NCBI RefSeq assembly: GCF_032193805.1
Contig: NZ_JAVBIK010000001.1
Coordinates: 1,757,001-1,821,000, forward strand
Length of the DNA: 64,000 bases
DNA from: Rhodoferax potami
GTDB taxonomy: Bacteria > Pseudomonadota > Gammaproteobacteria > Burkholderiales > Burkholderiaceae_C
Direction: 5' to 3'
Below the pieces are notes generated by a model. It did no database searches and was not told where the DNA came from. It saw nothing but the letters and a program-made list of their open reading frames with translations. Each line of letters begins with the position of its first letter. Position 1 is the first letter of the stretch. Below, piece after piece: positions 1 through 7,846 of this stretch. Made by a program: the position numbers and the translations under genes.

Positions 1-285
1 CACATAGGCCCGGTCGAATCGGCCCCGCAAACCGGCCGCATAGGCACGGCGCGCAGTCCACTGGACGCCGCCACGCGCAAAGGGCAAGACCAGCACCTCT
101 GCCACCTGGGGCATGGCGCGGTACACCGGTGCCACCCACGGCACCGCAGCCACCGTGATGCGCTCGCCCCGCGCCGCCAACCGGCGTAAGAGCGGCTCGG
201 TCATCACCGCATCCCCGATCCATTGCGGAGCGATGATCAATGACTCCCCACCGAAGCGGCCGGTGGCCGCCTGGCTTGGGGCCAT
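1..285 (-). CDS. waaF: ADP-heptose:LPS heptosyltransferase II, N-terminal part
   Basis: Glycosyltransferase family 9 enzyme that adds the second heptose to the LPS inner core on the cytoplasmic side of the inner membrane. About 95 N-terminal residues are visible before the left edge cuts the gene. They show the family opening APQWIGDAVMTEPLLRRL, a second strand around VAAVPWVAPVYRAMPQV, and FDRAYV, matching the start of E. coli WaaF. The start is taken as ATG at 285; a GTG at 291 just after the stop of the zinc-finger gene is an alternative. Last visible gene of a co-directional run with ilvE and the zinc-finger gene, an order I know from Burkholderiales. Confidence 0.85.
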   Translation of the reverse strand, partial: MAPSQAATGRFGGESLIIAPQWIGDAVMTEPLLRRLAARGERITVAAVPWVAPVYRAMPQVAEVLVLPFARGGVQWTARRAYAAGLRGRFDRAYV

Positions 286-293
286 CTGCACGC

Positions 294-500
294 TCAGTGA
301 CCTGCTGCGAAGTGCTCGCCGTCTTTCAGCTTGTACACGGTGCCGCAATACGCGCACTTGGCTTCGCCGGAGCGACCCACATCCAGGTACACCTTGGGGT
401 GGGTGTTCCAGGTTTGCATGCCTGCCACCGGGCTGGGGCAAAACACGCCACCTTGGTGGTTCAAATCGCTGGCCAGGAGTTCAACTACTGCTTGGGACAT
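294..500 (-). CDS. CHCC-type zinc-finger protein, 68 aa
   Basis: Small protein of the zf-CHCC family. The four putative zinc ligands are visible as Cys21, His34, Cys49 and Cys52, the last two in CAYC. Family members include a mitochondrial complex I subunit, but the role of the free-standing bacterial protein is not established. It lies 2 bp downstream of ilvE and immediately upstream of waaF, so it is probably co-transcribed. The length is normal for the family and no signal peptide is seen. Function here is unknown beyond zinc binding. Confidence 0.85.
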   Translation of the reverse strand: MSQAVVELLASDLNHQGGVFCPSPVAGMQTWNTHPKVYLDVGRSGEAKCAYCGTVYKLKDGEHFAAGH

Positions 501-502
501 AT

Positions 503-1453
503 TCAGACTTTCGTGAGCCAGTGGGCGTATTTGGGGTTGCGGCCGTTGACGATGTCAAAGAACGCAGATTGGATTTTTTCAGTGATCGGACCACGGCTGC
601 CCACGTAGTCGCCCTTGCCCATGGCAATGCGGTCGAGTTCGCGGATCGGGGTCACTTCCGCGGCGGTGCCGGTGAAGAAGGCTTCGTCAGCGATGTAGAC
701 CTCATCGCGGGTGATGCGCTTTTGCACAATTTCCAAGCCCAGATCTTTGGCGATGTGGAACACGGTGTTGCGGGTGATGCCGTTCAGGGCGCCGGCGGAC
801 AAGTCGGGGGTGTAGATCACGCCGTTCTTGATGACGAAAATGTTTTCGCCCGCGCCTTCAGACACGAAACCGGAGCTGTCGAGCAACAAGGCTTCGTCGT
901 AGCCGTCATCGGTGGCTTCCATGTTGGCCAGGATGGAGTTGGTGTAGTTGCTCACCGCCTTGGCCTGCGTCATGGTGATGTTGACGTGGTGGCGGGTGTA
1001 GCTACTGGTTTTGACGCGGATGCCGCGCTTCATGCCCTCTTCGCCCAGGTACGCACCCCATGGCCATGCAGCGACCATCAAGTGGATGGTGTTGCCCTTG
1101 GGGGACACACCCAGCTTTTTGTCGCCGATCCAGGTCAAGGGGCGCAGGTAGCCGGATTCGAGTTTGTTTTCGCGGATCACGGCGCACTGGGCTTCGTTGA
1201 CTTGCTCCTGGGTGAAGGGGATCGTCATCCGCAGGATCTTGGCGCTGTTGAACAGGCGCTCGGTGTGCTCCTGCAGGCGGAAGATGGCGGGACCGTTCAC
1301 CGTGTTGTAGGCCCGCACGCCTTCAAAGGCACCGCACCCGTAGTGCAGCGTATGGCTCAGCACGTGGATCTTGGCATCGCGCCATTCGACCATCTGGCCA
1401 TCCATCCAGATTTTGCCGTCGCGATCAGACATAGAAGGTGGGAGTACGCTCAT
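503..1453 (-). CDS. ilvE: Branched-chain amino acid aminotransferase
   Basis: PLP-dependent fold-type IV aminotransferase that interconverts branched-chain 2-oxo acids and Leu, Ile and Val with glutamate as amino donor; cytosolic. The predicted 316 residues contain HTLHYGCGAFEGVRAY near residue 35, the PLP-binding lysine at about residue 165 in TQAKAVSNY, and the cofactor segment GFVSEGAGENIF near residue 195. The frame is open further upstream, but ATG 1453 is chosen because MSVLPPSMSDRDGKIWMDG is the usual Burkholderiales N-terminus and an AAGGA ribosome site lies 7 nt before it. Confidence 0.95.
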   Translation of the reverse strand: MSVLPPSMSDRDGKIWMDGQMVEWRDAKIHVLSHTLHYGCGAFEGVRAYNTVNGPAIFRLQEHTERLFNSAKILRMTIPFTQEQVNEAQCAVIRENKLESGYLRPLTWIGDKKLGVSPKGNTIHLMVAAWPWGAYLGEEGMKRGIRVKTSSYTRHHVNITMTQAKAVSNYTNSILANMEATDDGYDEALLLDSSGFVSEGAGENIFVIKNGVIYTPDLSAGALNGITRNTVFHIAKDLGLEIVQKRITRDEVYIADEAFFTGTAAEVTPIRELDRIAMGKGDYVGSRGPITEKIQSAFFDIVNGRNPKYAHWLTKV

Positions 1454-1503
1454 CGGGTGTCCTTGAAGAGAGGGATTTGCAGGAATTTGCAAAAAGGGGG
1501 ATT

Positions 1504-1956
1504 TTACGAGGCCGATTCCACCGCAGCAGCGTGCGCGGGCTCTGGCAGCGCTTTGTCTTGCGAGGGACGCTGCAAGTCCCAGCTTTGGAGCTTGCCGCCG
1601 TTGAACACACACAGCACCGTGCTGCCCGCGGTATCGGTCCAGCGGTAGCGCTCAGGTTGGGTGTCTTTGGGGGATTCGAGCTGCCCCAGAGAGCGGGTCA
1701 TGGCCACCACATGCAGCAAGGGCAAGCCGGCTCTCAAGCGGGCGTGCAACATGACGGCGCTGTCCACATGGCCGATAGGCCGGTTGGCCGCCCGCTTGAG
1801 CACTTGCAACATGCGGGTGAAGTGCAGCAGCTGCCACATGATCAGGCCACCGCCCACCAAAGCCACGCCGGGCCAGCCATAGTGCCGGTAGCCGAGGATC
1901 AAGGCCGCCAGGGCGGCCAGCGGAATCACGATTCGTTGGATTTTTTGAAACATCAT
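1504..1956 (-). CDS. Hypothetical small membrane protein, 150 aa
   Basis: Not recognised by function. The predicted protein begins MMFQKIQRIVIPLAALAAL and has two hydrophobic segments near residues 9-22 and 27-44. A mostly soluble C-terminal part of about 100 residues ends in a low-complexity Ala/Glu-rich tail. It sits 50 bp upstream of ilvE on the same strand. ATG 1956 or 1953 are the only sensible starts; the longer open frame upstream reads through the histidine kinase gene in the wrong frame and has no hydrophobic or motif content. It could be a small inner-membrane protein conserved in the family; no role is proposed. Confidence 0.65.
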   Translation of the reverse strand: MMFQKIQRIVIPLAALAALILGYRHYGWPGVALVGGGLIMWQLLHFTRMLQVLKRAANRPIGHVDSAVMLHARLRAGLPLLHVVAMTRSLGQLESPKDTQPERYRWTDTAGSTVLCVFNGGKLQSWDLQRPSQDKALPEPAHAAAVESAS

Positions 1957-2017
1957 CGGGCGATTTTCGCAGGCTCCGGCGCCGCTGCAATCAAACGCCC
2001 TACGCGCCGCACTGCCA

Positions 2018-3373
2018 CTAGGCCGGCTCGGCCATCGGCCAGGACACCTGCACCTGCAAGCCGCCCAAGCTTGCAGAGTGTGTGACCTCCACCTGCGCCC
2101 CCGTGGCCTGCGCAATGCGCCGGACGATAGACCAGCCCAAGCCACTCCCGGTCTGCGCCGTCCCCAGCACCCGGAAAAAGCGCTCGCCGAGCCGGGCCAT
2201 CTCGGCCGGCGACAAGCCCGGCCCACTATCCCGCACCGTCAGCTGCACCCAGCCCCGCACCACAGCCACCGACACCGCTATGCGCGCACCGTCGCCCGCA
2301 TAGCGCGAGGCGTTGTCCAGCAGATTGCGCAGCAGGACCCGCGGCAACACCTCGTCGATAGCGACCGGGCAGGGCTGCGGCGCTTGCAGCTCGAGGTCCT
2401 GGCCCCGCGCCAAGGCTTGTGGCGCCATGTCTGCGGCGACGCTGCGCGCCAGTGCACTCAGGTCTGTGCGTCCTGAGGCGGCTGCACTGGCCGGTGCGTC
2501 CAAGCGGGCCAGCGTGAGCAGCTGATCCACCAAACGCGCCGCACGGTCACAGCCGGCCAGCGTGTTCTGCAAGGCATGGCGACGCTCATCCGCATCGTCC
2601 ACCGCGCCCATGGCGACCTGCGCCTGGGTGCGGATCGCGGCAATCGGGGTGCGCAACTCGTGGGCCGCATCGGCGGTAAAGCGCCGCTCGGAGGCGACCA
2701 TGCCCTCGATGCGTTGCAACAGGGCATTGAGCTCGTCGACCATGGGGCGCATTTCTGTGGGCAGGCTGTCGCGGGGCAGCGGCACGGTGCTGTCTGGTGC
2801 GCGACTGCGCAGGCTGTGGCCCAAGGCGTCCAGCGGTGCCATCGCCTTGCGCACCGCCCACCACATCAGGGCGGCCAGAAGGGGCAAGGCCAACATCGAG
2901 GGCAGCAACATGCCGCGCAACACCGCCCGCAAAATGCCGTCGCGCGAATCGAGCTGTTCGCCCACATACACCTGGATATCGCGCTTGCTGCCCCGGGTGG
3001 CAAACACGCGCCAGCGGTCACCGTTGTCCAGGGTCACCGTATCAAAACCGCGGGTCTCACGGGTCATGGGCGTCAGGCCCGCGTTGCCGGAGCGGGCGAC
3101 CAGCGCCCCTTCGTGAAACACCTGAAATGCCACCCGCGGCGCGTATTTGTGCAGCACGGGGGCTTCTTCCTCGTTTTCGTCATCGTCTACATGGCTTTGC
3201 TGCACCACCAACAAGGCGGCAGCCTGCGCAAGATGGCTGTCCAGCAGCTCGTCAAGCTCGTGGCGGGCGTCCACCCAGGTCCATGCCGCAGCCGCCAGCC
3301 ACACCAGTGTCACACCGGCCGACAAATAGGCCAGCAGACGCAGCTGCATCGAGTGGAGTGCAGGCAGTCTCAC
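2018..3373 (-). CDS. Sensor histidine kinase (QseC/TctE type)
   Basis: Membrane histidine kinase of a two-component system. It has TM1 near residues 10-32, an acidic periplasmic loop (DDDENEEE near 63-70), and TM2 near 152-174. The H-box HELRTP places the phosphorylated histidine at about residue 238. An N-box (DNASRY) and G-boxes (DSGPGLSP, GSGLGWSIV) follow. The GTG start at 3373 overlaps the response-regulator stop (GTGA), so the two genes are translationally coupled; ATG 3349 is a possible alternative. As last gene of the cytochrome cluster it probably controls that cluster. The inducing signal cannot be read from sequence. Confidence 0.9.
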   Translation of the reverse strand: MRLPALHSMQLRLLAYLSAGVTLVWLAAAAWTWVDARHELDELLDSHLAQAAALLVVQQSHVDDDENEEEAPVLHKYAPRVAFQVFHEGALVARSGNAGLTPMTRETRGFDTVTLDNGDRWRVFATRGSKRDIQVYVGEQLDSRDGILRAVLRGMLLPSMLALPLLAALMWWAVRKAMAPLDALGHSLRSRAPDSTVPLPRDSLPTEMRPMVDELNALLQRIEGMVASERRFTADAAHELRTPIAAIRTQAQVAMGAVDDADERRHALQNTLAGCDRAARLVDQLLTLARLDAPASAAASGRTDLSALARSVAADMAPQALARGQDLELQAPQPCPVAIDEVLPRVLLRNLLDNASRYAGDGARIAVSVAVVRGWVQLTVRDSGPGLSPAEMARLGERFFRVLGTAQTGSGLGWSIVRRIAQATGAQVEVTHSASLGGLQVQVSWPMAEPA

Positions 3374-4038
3374 AAGCCCGCCTTCGGGTTGAGGATGTAA
3401 CCCACGCCCCGCACGGTCTGGATTACGTCGGCCTGCAATTTGCGGCGCAGGTGGTGGATATGCACCTCGATGGTGTTGCTCTCCACCTCCAGCCCCCAGC
3501 TGTACATCTGCTGCTCCAGCTGTTCGCGTGACAGCACCCGGCCGGCGCTGCGCATCAAGGCGTGCAGCAAATCAAACTCACGGGTCGACAAAGGCACCAC
3601 CGCCTCCAGCCAGGCGACTTGCCGGGCAGAGGGGTCCAGCCGCAGCGCGCCGGCCTGCAAAATATCTTGGGCCACCCCGTGCGAGCGGCGCACCAGCGAG
3701 CGCAGCCGCGCGGCCAGCTCGTGCAGGTCTACCGGTTTGAGCACATAGTCGTCAGCCCCGGCGTCCAGCCCACGGATGCGGTCGGGCACCGCGTCACGTG
3801 CCGTGAGAACCAGCACCGGGGTGGTGTTGCGGGCGGCGCGCAGGGCCTGCAGCACCTCCATGCCGTCTTTGCCGGGCAGGCCGAGGTCGAGCACAGCGGC
3901 GGCGTAGTCCACCGCGCGCAGCTCGCGTTCGGCGGCCACGCCATCACGCACCCAGTCCACCTGAAAGCCTGCCTGCCGCAGGCCGGCACGCAGGCCATCG
4001 CCCAGCATGGAGTCGTCTTCAGCCAACAGGATACGCAT
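3370..4038 (-). CDS. OmpR-family response regulator
   Basis: Two-domain transcriptional regulator of 222 aa. The receiver domain has the acidic pair Asp8/Asp9, phospho-acceptor Asp51 (VLDLGLPGKDG), the switch Thr in LVLTAR and the conserved Lys101 (KPVD). The C-terminal winged helix includes LSTREFDLLHALM and ends HIHHLRRKL...VRGVGY, typical of the QseB/TctD group. It overlaps the kinase gene by four bases and lies 87 bp downstream of the cytochrome b gene on the same strand. It probably binds upstream of this cluster; I did not identify an operator. Confidence 0.92.
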   Translation of the reverse strand: MRILLAEDDSMLGDGLRAGLRQAGFQVDWVRDGVAAERELRAVDYAAAVLDLGLPGKDGMEVLQALRAARNTTPVLVLTARDAVPDRIRGLDAGADDYVLKPVDLHELAARLRSLVRRSHGVAQDILQAGALRLDPSARQVAWLEAVVPLSTREFDLLHALMRSAGRVLSREQLEQQMYSWGLEVESNTIEVHIHHLRRKLQADVIQTVRGVGYILNPKAGL

Positions 4039-4125
4039 GGGTTATTCCATCAAAAACTCGGGGCGCGCAGTGGGTGCGCCATCTCATTTTGCACCCGCGT
4101 TGTGCGCACATCTCTCGCATGCCAC

Positions 4126-4887
4126 TCAATCAGCATCGTCAGATTCGCGCCCGCTCAGCAAGTCGCTCACCGCCTGCGCAGAGACCAAGCCTTTGGGGGA
4201 CTGCTGCCACTCCCAGCTCCAATAGCCCAGCACCGCCACCAGGACCAAGACGGCCAACCACGCGTGGTTGCGCGTGACCAGGTCCGGGCCGGGGCCCTCG
4301 GTGCGGCCGTGCACCATGGGCATCGCCATGTTTTTGTGGCGCAACACGCTCATGACCGCGATCAGTGCAATGTGGGCCAGCACCAGCACCAAAAAGGCAT
4401 CGCCGATCACCCCATGCACATCCTCCAGCCAGTCGCCCCACTCGTTGTAACTGCCATAGCCGCTGAGTGTCAGGGGCACCACCATCAGCAAGAGGGCCAC
4501 CACGGCGAAAGCCAGCGCCAAGTTCTGCCCCTGGCGCCAGTTCACCGCCACGCCGGCCATCCCGGACAGAGACTGCCGGACTGAGCCCAGCCACTGCGGC
4601 GCCGTCTGCAGCTTGCGCCACAAAAGGGACAGCCGGGCATGGCGTGGGCCGACCAAGCCATAGACCACCCGAAACACCAACAAGCCCGCCATGCTGTAAC
4701 CCAGCGTGACATGCAGCAAGCGCATGGACTCCCCCTCGGAAGTGACATAGGCGCCCAGAAAACACAGCGCAAACAAGGCATGGAACATGCGGGTAGGCGC
4801 ATCCACCATACGGCGACTGCTCACCGGCAAGGCGGGGGTGCCGGGCTTGCCGGCCCCGGTAGAGCCGGGAATGGAGGTAGTGACCAT
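4126..4887 (-). CDS. Cytochrome b561-type membrane protein
   Basis: Inner-membrane di-heme cytochrome b of the b561 / Ni,Fe-hydrogenase b-subunit superfamily, 253 aa. Four hydrophobic helices are visible: around FHALFALCFLGAYV, HVTLGYSMAGLLVFRVVYGL, LALAFAVVALLLMVV, and DAFLVLVLAHIALIAVM. A C-terminal fifth segment is near WLAVLVLVAVLGYW. Histidines in helices 1, 2 and 4 are plausible heme ligands. It follows the diheme cytochrome c gene by 15 bp. In SHP/DHC clusters of other proteobacteria the b-type cytochrome is thought to pass quinone electrons to DHC and on to SHP; that role is inferred here from context. Confidence 0.85.
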   Translation of the reverse strand: MVTTSIPGSTGAGKPGTPALPVSSRRMVDAPTRMFHALFALCFLGAYVTSEGESMRLLHVTLGYSMAGLLVFRVVYGLVGPRHARLSLLWRKLQTAPQWLGSVRQSLSGMAGVAVNWRQGQNLALAFAVVALLLMVVPLTLSGYGSYNEWGDWLEDVHGVIGDAFLVLVLAHIALIAVMSVLRHKNMAMPMVHGRTEGPGPDLVTRNHAWLAVLVLVAVLGYWSWEWQQSPKGLVSAQAVSDLLSGRESDDAD

Positions 4888-4902
4888 GGGGCTGCCTTTT
4901 AA

Positions 4903-5445
4903 TCAATCAGACCAGTTGCGGCGAAAGCGCGCGTCCAGCCCTTTGGGAAATTGGATTTCGGATTCGCGGAAGCTGCCTTTGTCGGCCGCGGTGTGGCACG
5001 CCGCGCAATTGGCGGCGCTTTTGACGGCCGCCTGCTTCCAGATGTGCGGATCCACCTCGCTGTGCTTGCGCACAAACCATTGCGAGCGGGTGATGCGGTC
5101 TTGCGGTGGCTCTTCAGACACCCGCTTGTAGGTACCCGCATGGGTTTGCAGCCAGCCACTGATCTCGCGCACACTGACTTCGTCGAGCGACGCATCGGTG
5201 CCGTAGTGTTTATCCAGCGAGCCCATGAGTCGCTTCCACGACGCGGCGGGTAACATGCCGGGCGGATAGGCCAGGTGGCAGGCGGCGCACTCCTGCTGGT
5301 ATTTGGGCAGCGGAGGGACGCGCTGCGGGCTGTCGGCGCGCGCCAGGCCAATGCCGGCCAATAGCAAGATTGCTATCCATTTCATAGCTGCTTGCGCAGA
5401 TAGGACGGGCACCAGGGGCTTTTTTTTCATATAAGTCCTATACAT
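4903..5445 (-). CDS. Diheme cytochrome c (DHC)
   Basis: Periplasmic diheme c-type cytochrome of the DHC family. Two CXXCH sites are visible, CAACHLAYPPGMLP and CAACHTAADKGSFRE, the latter followed by the family C-terminus near FPKGLDARFRRNW. Candidate starts are ATG 5445, ATG 5430 and ATG 5385. The shortest gives a clean signal peptide (MKWIAILLLAGIGLARA). The stretch coding for the residues before it is a copy of the dispersed repeat at 5370-5428, so the two upstream starts may be repeat-derived. Lies 11 bp after the SHP gene. Known DHCs donate electrons to SHP. Confidence 0.88.
   Translation of the reverse strand: MYRTYMKKKPLVPVLSAQAAMKWIAILLLAGIGLARADSPQRVPPLPKYQQECAACHLAYPPGMLPAASWKRLMGSLDKHYGTDASLDEVSVREISGWLQTHAGTYKRVSEEPPQDRITRSQWFVRKHSEVDPHIWKQAAVKSAANCAACHTAADKGSFRESEIQFPKGLDARFRRNWSD
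5370..5428 (+). repeat. Dispersed ~60-bp repeat, copy 1 (in 5' end of DHC gene)
   Basis: Plus-oriented copy: TTGCTAT, a short arm ending CATAGCTGCTTGCGCA, then GACGGGCACCAGGGGC and a T run. It covers the region that would encode the first residues of the diheme cytochrome c (peptide KKKPLVPVLSAQAAMKW when read on the minus strand). Confidence 0.75.
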
Positions 5446-5456
5446 GAGAGCGGATC

Positions 5457-5855
5457 TCAACGCTTCAAACTCATCAGCCAAGCCAGCACATCGGCTTTCT
5501 CGGCGGAGGTGCATTCGCGGGCGAGCACGTCATTGCAGTTGCGGCGGAACCACTTCTCGCTTTTGGCGGGATCGGTGAAGCGCTCGGGGTTGAAAGCGGG
5601 CGCGAGCGCGGAAATAGATTTGCCCGTATTTGCGTGCTTACCCTCGCCCGTGGGCTGGGCGTTGTGGCAAGAGGCGCAGCTCCATTCGCGGCCGTGTGTG
5701 GCATTGAAAAACTGCTGGCCCTGCGCCGCGCTGGGGCTGCGGCAGGCTTGGGCGCTCAAGGCGCTGAGTTGCTCTTGCGGGGTGCCGGCCCAGACAGTGC
5801 CGGCCAGTGCGGCAGCCAGCATGAGTGCGCGGGCTGCGGTGCGGATACATGACAT
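5457..5855 (-). CDS. SHP-type monoheme cytochrome c (DUF1924)
   Basis: Predicted exported 132-aa cytochrome with a signal peptide (LMLAAALAGTVWAG). The heme site CASCH is at about residues 60-64. The family-specific segment EKWFRRNCNDVLARECTSAEKADVLAWL follows; it has two cysteines eight residues apart (107 and 115) able to form the SHP disulfide. The Asn beside the first cysteine matches the sixth heme ligand of Rhodobacter sphaeroides SHP. Such proteins bind O2 or NO when reduced. ATG 5855 follows a strong GGAGGT ribosome site, preferred over an in-frame ATG at 5876. Followed by DHC and cytochrome b, its usual partners. Confidence 0.87.
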   Translation of the reverse strand: MSCIRTAARALMLAAALAGTVWAGTPQEQLSALSAQACRSPSAAQGQQFFNATHGREWSCASCHNAQPTGEGKHANTGKSISALAPAFNPERFTDPAKSEKWFRRNCNDVLARECTSAEKADVLAWLMSLKR

Positions 5856-5925
5856 AGTGACCTCCATGCCCTGCATGGTGGCCCGCCAAGATTAAGCCGG
5901 TCTTAAGGGGGTGCGCCGCAGAGCG

Positions 5926-6261
5926 CTACAGGTCGGCGCGCGGCTGATCACTATGGCTGACCTCCAGCCCGTCGGCCACATAGCCGGGGCCTTTCATCAC
6001 CATAACCACCACACAGCCGATGGCCGCGGTGATCACCAGCGTCCAGTGGAAGACGATGACTCCGAACACGATGTACTCCGCCAATTGCAGCGCCCGTGCC
6101 TCTGCAGGGGTAGCAGCCTCTGCGAACGCATGGTAGAGCGCCAGCCCCAGCAAAGGCAGCACGGTGCCCACCAACGCAATCAGGGGGAGCTTGCGCCACA
6201 GGGCCCACTCCAGCCCGGAGGCGGAGCGGATCGAATGGGGCAGTTTGGTCAGCCAGCGCAT
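5926..6261 (-). CDS. Small inner-membrane protein, 111 aa, head of cytochrome cluster
   Basis: Not assigned to a named family. Two clear membrane helices are visible, around PLIALVGTVLPLLGLALY and YIVFGVIVFHWTLVITAAIG, separated by a soluble loop rich in Ala and Glu. It starts with MRWLTKLPHS and lies 70 bp upstream of the SHP gene on the same strand, so it may be the first gene of the cytochrome operon. Histidines in or near the helices (Tyr-His in helix 1, Phe-His in helix 2) could bind heme or a metal, but this is speculation from position alone. Confidence 0.7.
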   Translation of the reverse strand: MRWLTKLPHSIRSASGLEWALWRKLPLIALVGTVLPLLGLALYHAFAEAATPAEARALQLAEYIVFGVIVFHWTLVITAAIGCVVVMVMKGPGYVADGLEVSHSDQPRADL

Positions 6262-6300
6262 GCCTGCAGTGTAGGCATTTACAGGCCGGAGCGTATTGCC

Positions 6301-7668
6301 TCAGGTCAAGCCGCGCACCACGTTCATGGCTTCTTCCACCCGCTCTACCGCGTGGATGGTCATGCCCTCAATCGGCTTTTTAGGCGCATTCGCCTTGGGC
6401 ACCACCGCGATGGTGAAGCCCAGCTTGGCAGCTTCTTTCAGGCGCTCCTGGCCACGGGGTGCAGGGCGCACTTCGCCGGCCAGCCCCACTTCGCCAAACG
6501 CGATAAAGCCTTTGGGCAAGGGCTTGCCACGCAGGCTGGAAGTGATGGACAGCATCACCGCCAAGTCGGCGGCCGGCTCGCCGATGCGCACGCCGCCCAC
6601 CGCGTTGATGAACACATCCTGGTCCATACAGGCCACGCCCGCGTGGCGGTGCAAGACGGCCAGCAACATGGCCAGGCGGTCTTTATCCAGCCCCACACTC
6701 AAGCGACGCGGTGATGGGCCGCCCATGTCCACCAGCGCCTGAATCTCCACCAACAACGGGCGGGTGCCTTCCAGCGTGACCATCACGCAACTGCCGGGCA
6801 CCGGCTCGGCATGCTGGCTTAGAAAAATGGCGCTCGGATTGCTCACGCCCTTCAGGCCTTTTTCGGTCATGGCGAAGACGCCAATCTCGTTGACCGCGCC
6901 AAAGCGGTTTTTGATGGCGCGCACCAGCCTGAACTGGCTGTGCGTGTCGCCCTCAAAGTACAGCACGGTGTCCACCATGTGCTCCAGCACGCGCGGTCCG
7001 GCCAACGCGCCCTCTTTGGTCACATGGCCTACCAGCACGATGGCGGTGCCGCTGGCCTTGGCGGCGCGGGTCAGGTGGGCGGCGCACTCGCGCACCTGGG
7101 CGACCGAGCCCGGCGCGCTGGTGAGCTGCTCGGAGTACACGGTCTGGATGGAGTCAATCACCGCCACGTCCGGGCGGTTGGCCTCCAGGGTGGCGAGGAT
7201 TTTTTCGAGCTGAATCTCGGCCAGCACTTTCACCTGCGAGTGGTCCAGCCCCAAGCGGCGCGAGCGCAACGCGACTTGCGCCCCGCTCTCTTCGCCCGTC
7301 ACGTAGAGGGTGCTCTTGCCGGAGCGCTGCAGCGAATCGAGCGCCTGCAACAAGAGTGTGGACTTGCCGATGCCGGGGTCGCCGCCAATCAGCACGACGC
7401 CGCCTTCGACCATGCCGCCGCCCAACACACGGTCCAGCTCCTCGTGGCCGGTGGGGGTGCGGTCCACGTCCTGCGCCTCAATGTCGGAGAGCACCGTGAC
7501 CTCGGCCGTCTTGGCCAGCGAGGCGAAGCGGTTTTTGGCAGGGCCGTCGCTGCTGGCAACGGATTCGATCAGCGTGTTCCAGGCGTTGCAGTGCGGGCAC
7601 TTGCCCAGCCACTTGGGGCTGGTGCCGCCGCACTCGTTGCAGGTGTAGATGGTTTTGTCTTTGGCCAT
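6301..7668 (-). CDS. radA: DNA repair protein RadA/Sms
   Basis: RecA-like DnaB-type helicase that extends recombination intermediates in repair and natural transformation; cytosolic, 455 aa. The N-terminal four-cysteine zinc finger (CNECGGTSPKWLGKCPHC) is followed by Walker A GGDPGIGKSTLL, the RadA signature KNRFG and a C-terminal Lon-like domain without protease function. ATG 7668 (MAKDKTIY) is the family start. A LexA-like box lies 14 nt upstream, suggesting SOS control. In related genomes radA neighbours alr and lplT; here a P-type ATPase and an HD-GYP-like gene separate them. Confidence 0.95.
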   Translation of the reverse strand: MAKDKTIYTCNECGGTSPKWLGKCPHCNAWNTLIESVASSDGPAKNRFASLAKTAEVTVLSDIEAQDVDRTPTGHEELDRVLGGGMVEGGVVLIGGDPGIGKSTLLLQALDSLQRSGKSTLYVTGEESGAQVALRSRRLGLDHSQVKVLAEIQLEKILATLEANRPDVAVIDSIQTVYSEQLTSAPGSVAQVRECAAHLTRAAKASGTAIVLVGHVTKEGALAGPRVLEHMVDTVLYFEGDTHSQFRLVRAIKNRFGAVNEIGVFAMTEKGLKGVSNPSAIFLSQHAEPVPGSCVMVTLEGTRPLLVEIQALVDMGGPSPRRLSVGLDKDRLAMLLAVLHRHAGVACMDQDVFINAVGGVRIGEPAADLAVMLSITSSLRGKPLPKGFIAFGEVGLAGEVRPAPRGQERLKEAAKLGFTIAVVPKANAPKKPIEGMTIHAVERVEEAMNVVRGLT

Positions 7669-7681
7669 GGCCGGAATAATA

Positions 7682-7697
7682 CTGTACAAAACCACAG
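7682..7697 (-). promoter_or_regulatory. LexA-type SOS box upstream of radA
   Basis: CTGTACAAAACCACAG matches the proteobacterial LexA pattern CTGT-N8-ACAG exactly. It ends 14 nt before the radA ATG. Its first twelve bases are nearly identical to the box before comM at 22520. The palindrome could in principle also influence the divergent P-type ATPase gene, but it is much closer to radA. Confidence 0.7.
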
Positions 7698-7778
7698 ATA
7701 TCAAACTGCGCAGACCATGCGCCAGATCACAGACAGCAGCGCCCCGCGTCCCTAGCATGGTGAAAAGTGCACCAAGAG

Positions 7779-7846
7779 TTTGCTACCAAATCAGGAGCTG
7801 CTCACGCACATTTCACAAGGGCTACATGCCAATTTCACCTGAAACA
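7779..7846 (+). repeat. Dispersed ~60-bp repeat, copy 2 (supplies start region of P-type ATPase)
   Basis: Plus-oriented copy: TTTGCTACCAAATCAGGAGC, then TGCTCACGCACATTTCAC, AAGGGCTACATGCC and AATTTCACCTGAAA. The ATG at 7826 and the AAGGG ribosome site before it both lie inside the repeat. Confidence 0.75.

Noticed and set aside
113..1648. 511-aa open frame opposite waaF/ilvE
   Set aside because: Covers three well-supported minus-strand genes and shows no family motif.
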